This document shows positions 6,947-13,686 of a DNA stretch of 14,618 bases, one piece after another. The notes under the pieces were generated by a model. It searched no databases. It saw only the letters and a program-made list of their open reading frames with translations, and had not been told where the DNA came from. The number at the start of each line of letters is the position of its first letter. Within the stretch, counting starts at the first letter, position 1. The position numbers and the translations under genes were made by a program. The stretch comes from an uncultured Atopobiaceae bacterium (lineage in GTDB: Bacteria > Actinomycetota > Coriobacteriia > Coriobacteriales > Atopobiaceae), in assembly GCA_905235165.1 (NCBI GenBank), contig CAJOKK010000017.1, positions 1 through 14,618 of the forward strand, written 5' to 3'.

Positions 6947-8121
6947 GCAAGCTCGAACAATTCCTTCGCAGCCGTCTCGCAGCGGCCATCGCTGCGGTTC
7001 TTGCAGGCTTGATCGTCTCGGGAATCGTGCTCGCAGCCGCTGGCTTCAATCCCTTTGAGGCCTTCTCCGTCCTCATGCAGGGCGCATTTGGCCGACCCAA
7101 GTACATTGCCAACGTCATCATCAAGGCAACCCCCATCCTCTTGACAGGCGTCGCGGTCTCCTTTGCCTTCAAGACCGGCCTCTTCAACATTGGCGCCGAG
7201 GGACAGTACATCCTCGGAACGGTCTTTGCGGCACTCGTGGGCATCACCTGCAACCTGCCCATGGTATTTGAGATCCCGCTTGTCATTCTTGCCGGCACCC
7301 TCGGCGGAGCGACGCTCGGTGCCTTCATCGGATGGCTGAAGGCAAAGTTCGGCGTGCATGAGGTCATCACCTCGATCATGTGCAACTGGATTGCCTTCTA
7401 CCTCTGCAACTTCATCGTCATGTCAGACGCCTTCCACAAGCCCAACTCGTCGAGCGCCGTGATCACCAACCCCTCGTGTTGGACGGTCCTTCTTCCCGAG
7501 TGGAAGAAGTCGAAGGAGGGCATGGCCGCCCTGTCGAACATTCCCTGGCTGAAGGAGATGCTGCTTAAGACCGACCTCAACATCGGCATCATCGTTGCCA
7601 TCATCGTTGCCATCGTCATCAGCATCGTCCTCAACCGCTCCAAGCTCGGCTACGAGCTTCGCGCCGTAGGCTTCAACAACGACGCCTCGAAGTTTGCGGG
7701 AATCCCCGTGAAGCGCAACATCATCCTCTCCATGCTCATTTCTGGCGGCATCTGCGGCCTCGCTGGCGCCCTCAACATCACGGGCATCTCGCCGCACACC
7801 GTCACCCTGCTTGCGGCCATGGAGAACTACGGCTTCAACGGACTTTCCGTGGCCTTCATTGCAGGATGCTCCCCGCTTGGCTGCATCCCCTCGTCCATCC
7901 TCTTTGCATCCCTTCTCTACGGCGGCATGAGCGTCCAGCAGATGCTTGGTGCCCCCTCCGAGATCATCAGCATCGTCATCGGCACCATCGTGTTCTTCAC
8001 TGCGCTTCCGGGCATTACCCCCAAGCTGGCAGACCTCGTTGCCAAGAAGAACAAGCCGCAAGGTCCTCCGACCGTCAGCAAGGACGGCACCCCACTTCCG
8101 ACCGCAGAGAAGGAGGCGTAA
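6943..8121 (+). CDS. Nucleoside ABC transporter permease, first subunit
   Basis: This 392-residue integral membrane protein belongs to the BPD_transp_2 permease family found in nucleoside and sugar importers. It has a cytoplasmic N-terminus, a first membrane helix at about residues 12-33, and the conserved family segment FKTGLFNIGAEGQ (76-88), followed by several more hydrophobic helices. A long hydrophilic loop lies at about residues 165-205. The C-terminal tail (about the last 25 residues) is hydrophilic, rich in Lys and Pro. The longer length and the F-N-I-G-A-E-G-Q form of the motif match the NupB/YufP-type subunit. Its GTG start overlaps the ATPase stop by 4 bases, with AGGAGG 9 bases upstream. 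The second permease begins 5 bases after its stop codon. The two permeases would form the translocation pore together. Confidence 0.93.
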   Translation: MSKLEQFLRSRLAAAIAAVLAGLIVSGIVLAAAGFNPFEAFSVLMQGAFGRPKYIANVIIKATPILLTGVAVSFAFKTGLFNIGAEGQYILGTVFAALVGITCNLPMVFEIPLVILAGTLGGATLGAFIGWLKAKFGVHEVITSIMCNWIAFYLCNFIVMSDAFHKPNSSSAVITNPSCWTVLLPEWKKSKEGMAALSNIPWLKEMLLKTDLNIGIIVAIIVAIVISIVLNRSKLGYELRAVGFNNDASKFAGIPVKRNIILSMLISGGICGLAGALNITGISPHTVTLLAAMENYGFNGLSVAFIAGCSPLGCIPSSILFASLLYGGMSVQQMLGAPSEIISIVIGTIVFFTALPGITPKLADLVAKKNKPQGPPTVSKDGTPLPTAEKEA

Positions 8122-8126
8122 GTGCC

Positions 8127-9047
8127 ATGATCAACAACCTCATCCTCTTAGTTGGCATCACCCTTATGTATTCCACCCCCCTCGTGTTCGGTGCCTTGGG
8201 CGGCGTTGTTTCTGAACGCTCCGGCGTCGTCAACATCGGCATCGAGGGCATGATGGTCGTCGGCGCCTTGGCAGGTGCCGCAGGAAGCTATTACTCGGGT
8301 AACCCCTGGGTTGGCTTTCTCGCTGCCGGCATCTGCGGTGCGCTCATCGCGCTTCCGCATGCCATTGCCTCCATCAGCTTTGCGGCCGACCAGACCATCT
8401 CGGGCGTAGCCATCAACATGCTTGCCCCCGGCATCGCCCTCTTTGCCTGCCGCGCCCTCTTTGATGGCGCAGCGATGACTCCCGTCGTTCCCAAGCTTCC
8501 CAAGATCTTTGGTGAGAACGCCTTGGTGGGCACCCCCTTCGCCAGCCTCAACGTCAACGTCTCGACCGTCATCGCACTCGCGCTCACCGTCCTCATTTGG
8601 TTCGTTCTCTACAAGACCAAGTGGGGCCTGCGCGTGCGTGCCGTGGGCGAGCATCCCGCAGCCGCTGACACGCTTGGCGTCAACGTCTACGGCGTGCGCT
8701 ACGTCTGCGTGCTGGTTTCCGGCATGCTGGCTGGCTTTGGTGGCGCGTCCATGTCGATTGCCATCATGTCGCAGTTCACGCAGACGGCCATCTCCGGCCA
8801 CGGCTTCATCGCAATGGCCGCCGTCATCTTTGGCAAGTGGACACCGGTTGGCGCCTACCTGGCCTGCCTCGTCTTTGGCTTCACACAGGCGCTCGTCGTC
8901 GTGCTCGGTGGCGGCAACTTCGCCATCCCGAGCTCCATTCTCTCCATGCTGCCCTACATCATCACCATCATCGTGCTCGTTCTGTTCGTGGGTCGCTCCG
9001 TTGCGCCCAAGGCAAACGGCACTCCCTACATCAAGGGTAGCCGCTAA
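8127..9047 (+). CDS. Nucleoside ABC transporter permease, second subunit
   Basis: The 306-residue product is the shorter permease partner (NupC/YufQ type, BPD_transp_2 family). It is hydrophobic over nearly its whole length. It has the diagnostic loop SERSGVVNIGIEGMM (29-43), equivalent to the FKTGLFNIGAEGQ loop of the first permease, and a second conserved region with KTKWGLRVRAVGEHPAAADTLG on the cytoplasmic side. An upstream reading frame extends into the first permease, but the ATG at 8127 has AAGGAGG 10 bases before it, sits 5 bases after the previous stop, and gives the expected N-terminus MINNLILLVG. It is the last gene of the ATPase-permease-permease operon, as a strong terminator follows. 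Confidence 0.93.
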   Translation: MINNLILLVGITLMYSTPLVFGALGGVVSERSGVVNIGIEGMMVVGALAGAAGSYYSGNPWVGFLAAGICGALIALPHAIASISFAADQTISGVAINMLAPGIALFACRALFDGAAMTPVVPKLPKIFGENALVGTPFASLNVNVSTVIALALTVLIWFVLYKTKWGLRVRAVGEHPAAADTLGVNVYGVRYVCVLVSGMLAGFGGASMSIAIMSQFTQTAISGHGFIAMAAVIFGKWTPVGAYLACLVFGFTQALVVVLGGGNFAIPSSILSMLPYIITIIVLVLFVGRSVAPKANGTPYIKGSR

Positions 9048-9070
9048 GATCTAAGGCCCCATGCACTGCA

Positions 9071-9112
9071 GACGGCCGCCGCACTCAGCTCGTGTGCGGT
9101 GGCCGTCTTTTT
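9071..9112 (+). terminator. Intrinsic terminator after the transporter operon
   Basis: A 14-bp stem (GACGGCCGCCGCAC / GTGCGGTGGCCGTC, one G-U pair) with a 9-base loop is followed by TTTTT. It lies 23 bases after the stop of the second permease and separates the transporter operon from cdd. Confidence 0.94.
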
Positions 9113-9173
9113 ACTGCCGAGGGAGCAGGGCGGCTCACTACGGGCAGACCTTATCCCTCTCGCCGAAAGCGAA

Positions 9174-9195
9174 GGGCCCCACCCGATGGGGACCC
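9174..9195 (+). repeat. Inverted repeat in the cdd upstream region
   Basis: GGGCCCCA and TGGGG-a-CCC flank a 5-base loop (CCCGA), a GC-rich stem with one bulged base. It has no following T-tract and so is not a terminator. It may be an operator or leader structure for cdd. Only weak -10-like hexamers lie downstream (TAAACT at 9209-9214, TATTCC at 9214-9219). Confidence 0.3.
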
Positions 9196-9246
9196 ACACC
9201 AACAGACGTAAACTATTCCTTTGACCTTGAAAATATGGGAGGACTC

Positions 9247-9660
9247 ATGGACGACATCGAGCTCGTAAAACTCGCCGACAAGGCTCGCGAGAACTCATAC
9301 ACCCCTTACTCGCACTTTACGGTTGGCGCTGCGCTCCTTACTCAGGACGGAACGCTCTATACCGGCTGCAACATTGAGAACGCCTCTTACACGCCCAGCA
9401 ATTGCGCCGAAAGGACCGCCATCTTCAAGGCGGTGTCGGAGGGGCAGCGCTCCTTCTCGGCCATCGCCATCGTCGGTGGACGCGAGGGAGAGCCCGCCCA
9501 GGGCTTCTGCGCCCCCTGTGGGGTCTGTCGCCAGGTCATGCACGAGTTCTGCGACCTCGACAGCTTCCGCATCATTCTCGGCACCTCCGATGGCTCAACG
9601 CGCGTCTTCACGCTCGGCGAGCTCTTCCCCGAGAGCTTTGGCGCAGACAACATCGCCTAA
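9247..9660 (+). CDS. cdd: Cytidine deaminase
   Basis: The enzyme hydrolytically deaminates cytidine and deoxycytidine to uridine and deoxyuridine, feeding the pyrimidine phosphorylase encoded next. The 137-residue length is that of the small homotetrameric class. YTPYSHFTVGAAL (18-30) and GCNIENASY (40-48) form the nucleoside site. NCAERTA supplies zinc ligand Cys53 and catalytic Glu55, and PCGVCRQ supplies zinc ligands Cys91 and Cys94. This is the Cys-Cys-Cys zinc set of Gram-positive enzymes. GGGAGG lies 4 bases before the chosen ATG. An in-frame ATG 12 bases upstream has no ribosome binding site, and longer extensions read back through the terminator of the previous operon. The phosphorylase gene follows after 52 bases with no terminator between, so co-transcription is likely. 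Confidence 0.95.
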   Translation: MDDIELVKLADKARENSYTPYSHFTVGAALLTQDGTLYTGCNIENASYTPSNCAERTAIFKAVSEGQRSFSAIAIVGGREGEPAQGFCAPCGVCRQVMHEFCDLDSFRIILGTSDGSTRVFTLGELFPESFGADNIA

Positions 9661-9712
9661 CACCCCTGACCAATCTGCTACGCGGCACCGGAGCCGCACG
9701 AAGGACACAACC

Positions 9713-11038
9713 ATGCGCATGTACGACCTCATCAAGCACAAGCGAGACGGACGCGAGCTGAGCGACGAGGAGATTCGCTACTTCGTTCGCGGCTATGCCG
9801 ACGGCACCGTTCCCGAATACCAGGCCTCGGCGCTTGCCATGGCCATCTTCTACCAGGGCATGAGCTCGCGAGAGACCGCCACGCTCACCATGGAGATGGC
9901 TGGCTCGGGTGACATGGTTGACCTCTCCCCCATCGAGGGCATCAAGGTAGACAAGCACTCCACGGGCGGCGTAGGCGACAAGACCTCAATCGCCGTGGTG
10001 CCCATCGTGGCATCGTGTGGCGTGCGCGTGGCAAAGATGAGCGGGCGCGGCCTCGGCCATACCGGTGGCACGCTGGACAAGCTCGAGTCCATTCCCGGTT
10101 GCTCCGTCGACATCGACGAGGAACGCTTCTTCAAGATCGTCAACGAGGTGGGCTGTGCCATCATCGGCCAGACGGCCAACCTGGTGCCCGCCGACAAGAA
10201 GCTCTATGCCCTGCGTGACGTCACCGCAACCGTCGACAGCATCCCCCTCATCGCATCGAGCATCATGAGCAAGAAGATCGCCTCGGGTGCCGACGCCATC
10301 GTGCTCGACGTCAAATGCGGCAGTGGCGCCTTCATGAAGAGTGCCGACCAGGCCATCGAGCTCTCGCAGGCCATGGTCGCCATTGGCGAGAAGGTCGGCC
10401 GCAGCACGGTCGCGCTCGTCTCTGACATGGACCAGCCCCTTGGTGCCAAGGTGGGCAATGCCCTCGAGGTGATCGAGGCCATCGACGTTCTGCATGAGGA
10501 TGCTCCCACCGACCTCTTTGAGACCTGCATCGAGCTCGCAGCCAACATGCTCACCCTCGCCAACGCGGGCACGCTCGAGCAGTGCCGCGCGCTCGCACGC
10601 GAGAAGGTTGCCTCGGGAGCCGCCTTCGAGAAGCTCTGCGAGATGGTTACCGCCCAGGGTGGCGACAGCTCGGTCCTGCGCGACCCCTCCCGCTTCCAGC
10701 AGGCATCCCTCACGCGCGTCGTTCGCGCACCGCGCACGGGATACGTCAGCAAGATGAACACCGAGCTGGTGGGCACGGCAGCGGCTGCCCTCGGAGCAGG
10801 CCGCGAGACCCTCGACGCCGCCGTGGACTTCTCCGCAGGCATTGACCTCGCACGCAAGACGGGGGATGCCGTCGAGCAGGGCGAGGCCATAGCGACGCTC
10901 TTCTCCTCAAGCGAGGAGCGCCTTGACCAGGGTGAGCGCCTGCTCCTTGAGGCCTATGAGTTTGGCGATGAGCCCGTCGAGAGCCGTCCCCACTTCTTGG
11001 CTCGCGTCAGCAAGGACGGCATCGAAAAGCTCGCCTAG
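9713..11038 (+). CDS. deoA: Pyrimidine-nucleoside (thymidine) phosphorylase
   Basis: The 441-residue protein phosphorolyses thymidine/deoxyuridine, and probably uridine, to base plus (deoxy)ribose-1-phosphate. It begins RMYDLIKHKRDGRELSDEE, the helical domain of this family, and has the phosphate-binding KHSTGGVGDKTS (81-92), the family signature SGRGLGHTGG with LDKLES (110-126), KLYALRDVTATVDSIPLIAS with the base-binding Arg/Ser/Lys, and IVLDVKCGSGAFMK. The C-terminal alpha/beta domain includes QGGDSS and LGAGR. Over its length it resembles the Bacillus subtilis broad-specificity enzyme (Pdp) more than E. coli DeoA, so the symbol pdp may be as apt; specificity cannot be settled from sequence. 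AAGGA lies 7 bases before the ATG. Its sugar-phosphate product is the substrate of DeoB, encoded at the other end of the locus. Confidence 0.95.
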   Translation: MRMYDLIKHKRDGRELSDEEIRYFVRGYADGTVPEYQASALAMAIFYQGMSSRETATLTMEMAGSGDMVDLSPIEGIKVDKHSTGGVGDKTSIAVVPIVASCGVRVAKMSGRGLGHTGGTLDKLESIPGCSVDIDEERFFKIVNEVGCAIIGQTANLVPADKKLYALRDVTATVDSIPLIASSIMSKKIASGADAIVLDVKCGSGAFMKSADQAIELSQAMVAIGEKVGRSTVALVSDMDQPLGAKVGNALEVIEAIDVLHEDAPTDLFETCIELAANMLTLANAGTLEQCRALAREKVASGAAFEKLCEMVTAQGGDSSVLRDPSRFQQASLTRVVRAPRTGYVSKMNTELVGTAAAALGAGRETLDAAVDFSAGIDLARKTGDAVEQGEAIATLFSSSEERLDQGERLLLEAYEFGDEPVESRPHFLARVSKDGIEKLA

Positions 11039-11045
11039 CATTCTG

Positions 11046-11123
11046 AGGGCCGTGACTCGAGCGGCAGGCAGGTCTTCTCAACACTGCCTTGCCGATAAGC
11101 CCGAGTCACGGCCTTGTTCGTCT
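11046..11123 (+). terminator. Composite hairpin terminator after the pyrimidine phosphorylase gene
   Basis: An outer perfect 12-bp stem (GGCCGTGACTCG at 11048-11059 with CGAGTCACGGCC at 11102-11113) encloses an inner stem (CGGCAGGCAG at 11062-11071 with CTGCCTTGCCG at 11084-11094, one bulge). The T-rich run TTGTTCGTCTT follows. It begins just after the stop codon and ends transcription before the next gene. The nested arrangement is larger than the other terminators here. Confidence 0.8.
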
Positions 11124-11129
11124 TCTGCC

Positions 11130-11155
11130 TATACTGTGTGAGAGCGGCATCACAC
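11130..11155 (+). promoter_or_regulatory. Candidate -10 box and overlapping operator of the first HAD gene
   Basis: TATACT (11130-11135) is a five-of-six -10 match; no good -35 lies 17 bases upstream. Directly adjoining it is the inverted repeat GTGTGA-N8-TCACAC (11136-11155), which would cover the transcription start. The half sites resemble the TGTGA/TCACA halves bound by CRP/FNR-family regulators, but the usual spacer is 6 rather than 8, so the regulator is unknown. Confidence 0.4.
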
Positions 11156-11170
11156 GAGAGAGGGGCAGAG

Positions 11171-12004
11171 GTGTATCGAATCGTAGCAAGCGACATGGAC
11201 GGAACCTTCTTGACTGAGGAGCACGTGCTTCCCCAGGAGAACATCGATGCGGTCCTGCGCCTCCGTGAGCTGGGAGTGTTGTTCGTTCCGTCGTCGGGCC
11301 GCCAGCTCCCTTCCATCATGAAGACCCTTGAGGCCCTGCCCGATGAGGCGCTTGCCGGCTCCTACGTCATCTCCTACAACGGCGGAACCATCCACCAAGT
11401 GGGTTCCCGCGAGCCGCTCTACAGCAATGCCCTCCCCTTTGAGGTCGTTCAGCGTATCTTCGACTGGGGCCTCACGCAAGACGTTGGCTATCACATCTAT
11501 GCCGTTGACGGCCGCATGTGGGGACATCGCCTTGAGCAGGACGAGGTTGACTACATCAACGGAGCCATGGACTGGGAACCGCTTGAGCAGGGAGACATCG
11601 AGTCTCTGCGCGACGTGCCCATTGCCAAGATCCTCTACGCCCATCAGGGGCTTCCCTTTCTGGAGGACCTACGCTCACGCCTGCCCGAAGAGGTCTATGC
11701 GGGAACGGACACCACCATCTCGTCTCGTCGCTACCTGGAGTTCAACCCCACGGGCGTCAACAAGGGCACGGGCATCGCGTGGCTGGCAGAACATCTTGGC
11801 ATAGGCCTCGACGAGGTCATCGGTTGCGGGGATGCCCTCAACGACCTTGAGATGATCCAGGTCGTTGGCTGTGGCGTTGCCGCAGCCAACGCGACCGACG
11901 ACATCCTGGCCGCCGCCGACTACCGAGCACGCGCCGCCTGCGAGGACGGCGTCATTGCCGAGGTGCTTCGCGAGCTTGTTGAGCCAAGTCGCACGGAGGC
12001 CTAA
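11171..12004 (+). CDS. HAD-IIB (Cof-type) phosphatase, first of three
   Basis: This 277-residue protein is a haloacid-dehalogenase-superfamily hydrolase of the Cof/IIB group, with a C2 cap between motifs II and III. The motifs are complete: motif I SDMDGT with nucleophile Asp8 and general acid Asp10, motif II SSGR (41-44), motif III Lys198 in VNKGTG, and motif IV GDALND (220-225) binding magnesium. The family dephosphorylates small metabolites such as sugar phosphates, nucleotides or cofactors, with loose specificity; the substrate here is unknown. GAGAGAGGGG lies 5 bases before the GTG start, which yields VYRIVASDMDGT as the N-terminus. Earlier in-frame codons would read from the terminator. 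It follows the nucleoside locus in the same direction but behind a terminator, so it is probably separately transcribed. Confidence 0.9.
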   Translation: MYRIVASDMDGTFLTEEHVLPQENIDAVLRLRELGVLFVPSSGRQLPSIMKTLEALPDEALAGSYVISYNGGTIHQVGSREPLYSNALPFEVVQRIFDWGLTQDVGYHIYAVDGRMWGHRLEQDEVDYINGAMDWEPLEQGDIESLRDVPIAKILYAHQGLPFLEDLRSRLPEEVYAGTDTTISSRRYLEFNPTGVNKGTGIAWLAEHLGIGLDEVIGCGDALNDLEMIQVVGCGVAAANATDDILAAADYRARAACEDGVIAEVLRELVEPSRTEA

Positions 12005-12041
12005 GGCAGCCCTCGCGCCTGAGCACACGGCGGTAAGCAAA

Positions 12042-12866
12042 CTAGCGCTGGAAGGGCCACTCGCCTGCCGCAATCCTGGCAACCGCCTCACCCACGGCCT
12101 CGTCTTCGCAGGCTCCGATGTGCCAGCGTGCGGCGGCATGGGCCTCCTCTGACGCACCCTGCACGGCAACGGAGTTGGGCACGTGGCTGAGCATGGAGAC
12201 GTCGTTGCCGTTGTCGCCAAAGACGACCACCTGGTCGAGACCGATGCCCAGGGCCTCGGCAAGCACGTCAACGGCCGTTCCCTTGTTCGAGCCATGGGGC
12301 ATGACATTGCCAAAGCCAGGCTGCGGGATGTCGAAGTCAAGCTCGGCAATGGAGGCGCCCAACTCATCAACGAGCACCTGATAGTACTCAGCCGGCAGTG
12401 AGCCGAAGAAGAGGTTGGCCTTGATGGGAGCCTCGTCAAAGATGTCATCGCCCGCCTGCTCGCAGATGGCGGCGTAGCTGGGGAAGCACTTCTCCAGATC
12501 ATCGACGCTGCCTGCAACCATATAGGGCGTGACGCCCTTGAACACGAGCATGCCCGCACCCGAGACCTCGTGCATCCTCTCGGCGAGCCTACGCAAGGCG
12601 TCGGTGTTCAGACGTGCCTCGCGGATCTTCTCCCCCTCAAGGAAGACCTCGCTGCCGTTGCTCGCCACGCAGGTTGCGGCGCAACGCGCATCGTCCTCAA
12701 AGAAGTGGCGAACCCAGAGGGCATTGCGACCTGTTGCCACACCCACATGAATGCCCGCGTCAAGGGCAGCGTGGAAGGCGTCAATCGTGCGGGCGGGTAT
12801 CTTCTTGCAGCCGTAGGGCAAGATGGTTCCGTCAATATCAGACAAGATGAGCTTGATGTCGTGCAT
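12042..12866 (-). CDS. HAD-IIB (Cof-type) phosphatase, second of three, minus strand
   Basis: The 274-residue product has all four HAD motifs: LSDIDGT (Asp10 and Asp12), VATGRN (Thr45 to Asn48), Lys195 in SNKGTA, and GDNGND (217-222). A C2-type cap lies between about residues 80 and 185. The group acts on phosphorylated metabolites in the cytoplasm; the substrate is unknown. AAAGG lies 6 bases before the ATG. It converges on the first HAD gene with a 37-base gap lacking a recognisable terminator, and diverges from the P-loop ATPase gene. Despite the same fold and motifs, its cap sequence is clearly different from those of the two neighbouring HAD proteins, so these are not recent duplicates. 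Confidence 0.9.
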   Translation of the reverse strand: MHDIKLILSDIDGTILPYGCKKIPARTIDAFHAALDAGIHVGVATGRNALWVRHFFEDDARCAATCVASNGSEVFLEGEKIREARLNTDALRRLAERMHEVSGAGMLVFKGVTPYMVAGSVDDLEKCFPSYAAICEQAGDDIFDEAPIKANLFFGSLPAEYYQVLVDELGASIAELDFDIPQPGFGNVMPHGSNKGTAVDVLAEALGIGLDQVVVFGDNGNDVSMLSHVPNSVAVQGASEEAHAAARWHIGACEDEAVGEAVARIAAGEWPFQR

Positions 12867-12899
12867 GGGAAGCCTTTCGAGAGTCGGTATGCCCCCGTG

Positions 12900-12905
12900 A
12901 TTCTA
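12900..12905 (-). promoter_or_regulatory. Candidate -10 box of the minus-strand HAD gene
   Basis: On the minus strand TAGAAT is a five-of-six match to TATAAT and lies 33 bases before the ATG of the minus-strand HAD gene. No convincing -35 hexamer is found 16-18 bases upstream. The 147-base divergent region must also hold the promoter for the P-loop ATPase gene, where only a weak CAATAT (12985-12990) is visible. Confidence 0.35.
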
Positions 12906-13013
12906 CCCTGTTGCCCCTCAAACTGTTTTCGTGTTCGGCCCCGCCATCAACACGACCGCTTGCGCAGCTTGTGAGAGAATGGGGCAATATTGCTTTCTCG
13001 AGAGGAGCCCTAC

Positions 13014-13661
13014 ATGCCCAAGATCAGCACCATCCTCATCGGAGGTGGTCCCTGCTCAGGAAAGACGACGGGTCTCGAGTGGCTGAAGAAGGGCCTCGAG
13101 GTTCGCGGCTATCAGCTCATGTTTGTTCCCGAAGCGGCAACCGAGCTCATCAACGGCGGTGTCGCGCCTTGGACCTGCCGCAGCTATGACGACTTCCAGC
13201 GTGCCGTCTTTGAGATGCAGCTTGGCAAGGAGGCAGCCTTCGTGCATGCCGCCGAGAAGATGGATGCCGAGCACATCGTCATCATCTTTGACCGTGGCGT
13301 CATGGACCACGCCGCCTATATGACCCCCGAGGGCTTCCAGCAGCTCCTTGAGGACTACCACACCACGAGAGAAGAGCTCTTTGCCCACTATGACATCGTC
13401 TTTCACCTGGTGAGTACCGCCAAGGGACTAGAGAAGATGTACACCCTGGAGAACAACTCGGCGCGCTCCGAGACCCCCGAGCAAGCCGTCGACGTTGACG
13501 ACCGCCTGATTACGGCATGGAAGGACCACCCTAACTTCACGCTCATCAACAACACCGAGATCTTCGCAGACAAGATGGGCACACTCATGCGCGAGGTTCT
13601 CTCCTTCCTCGGCGAGCCGGACATTCCCAAGGATGCCACCGTTTGGGATGCATCACTGTAG
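13014..13661 (+). CDS. NadR-like P-loop ATPase/kinase (AAA_28-type), function unknown
   Basis: The 215-residue protein has a P-loop near its N-terminus (GGPCSGKTT, 11-19) after a beta strand, then FVPEAATELI (38-46, a conserved Pro-Glu-Ala), a Walker-B-like strand IVIIFDRG (88-95) with Asp93-Arg94, and a likely lid with several Arg residues around 151-164 (RSETPEQAVDVDDR). This arrangement matches the NadR-like ATPase group (Pfam AAA_28), which resembles the ribosylnicotinamide kinase domain of NadR and deoxynucleoside/nucleotide kinases. A small-molecule or nucleoside kinase role is plausible but unproven. AGAGGAG lies 6 bases before the chosen ATG; a TTG eight codons upstream is a weaker start. 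The third HAD gene follows after 25 bases without a terminator, so the two are very probably an operon. Confidence 0.82.
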   Translation: MPKISTILIGGGPCSGKTTGLEWLKKGLEVRGYQLMFVPEAATELINGGVAPWTCRSYDDFQRAVFEMQLGKEAAFVHAAEKMDAEHIVIIFDRGVMDHAAYMTPEGFQQLLEDYHTTREELFAHYDIVFHLVSTAKGLEKMYTLENNSARSETPEQAVDVDDRLITAWKDHPNFTLINNTEIFADKMGTLMREVLSFLGEPDIPKDATVWDASL

Positions 13662-13686
13662 GTAAGGCCAGCCCGAAAGGAAGCCC

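Noticed and set aside
7866..8126. An 87-codon N-terminal extension of the second permease
   Set aside because: It overlaps the first permease in another frame, is not hydrophobic in the expected way, and a strong ribosome binding site points to the ATG at 8127.
9061..9246. An N-terminal extension of cytidine deaminase starting at 9061
   Set aside because: It would be encoded across the intrinsic terminator of the transporter operon and has no family similarity. The ATG at 9247 with GGGAGG gives the normal 137-residue enzyme.
12005..12041. Bidirectional terminator between the convergent first and second HAD genes
   Set aside because: The 37-base gap contains no clear stem or T-tract on either strand.
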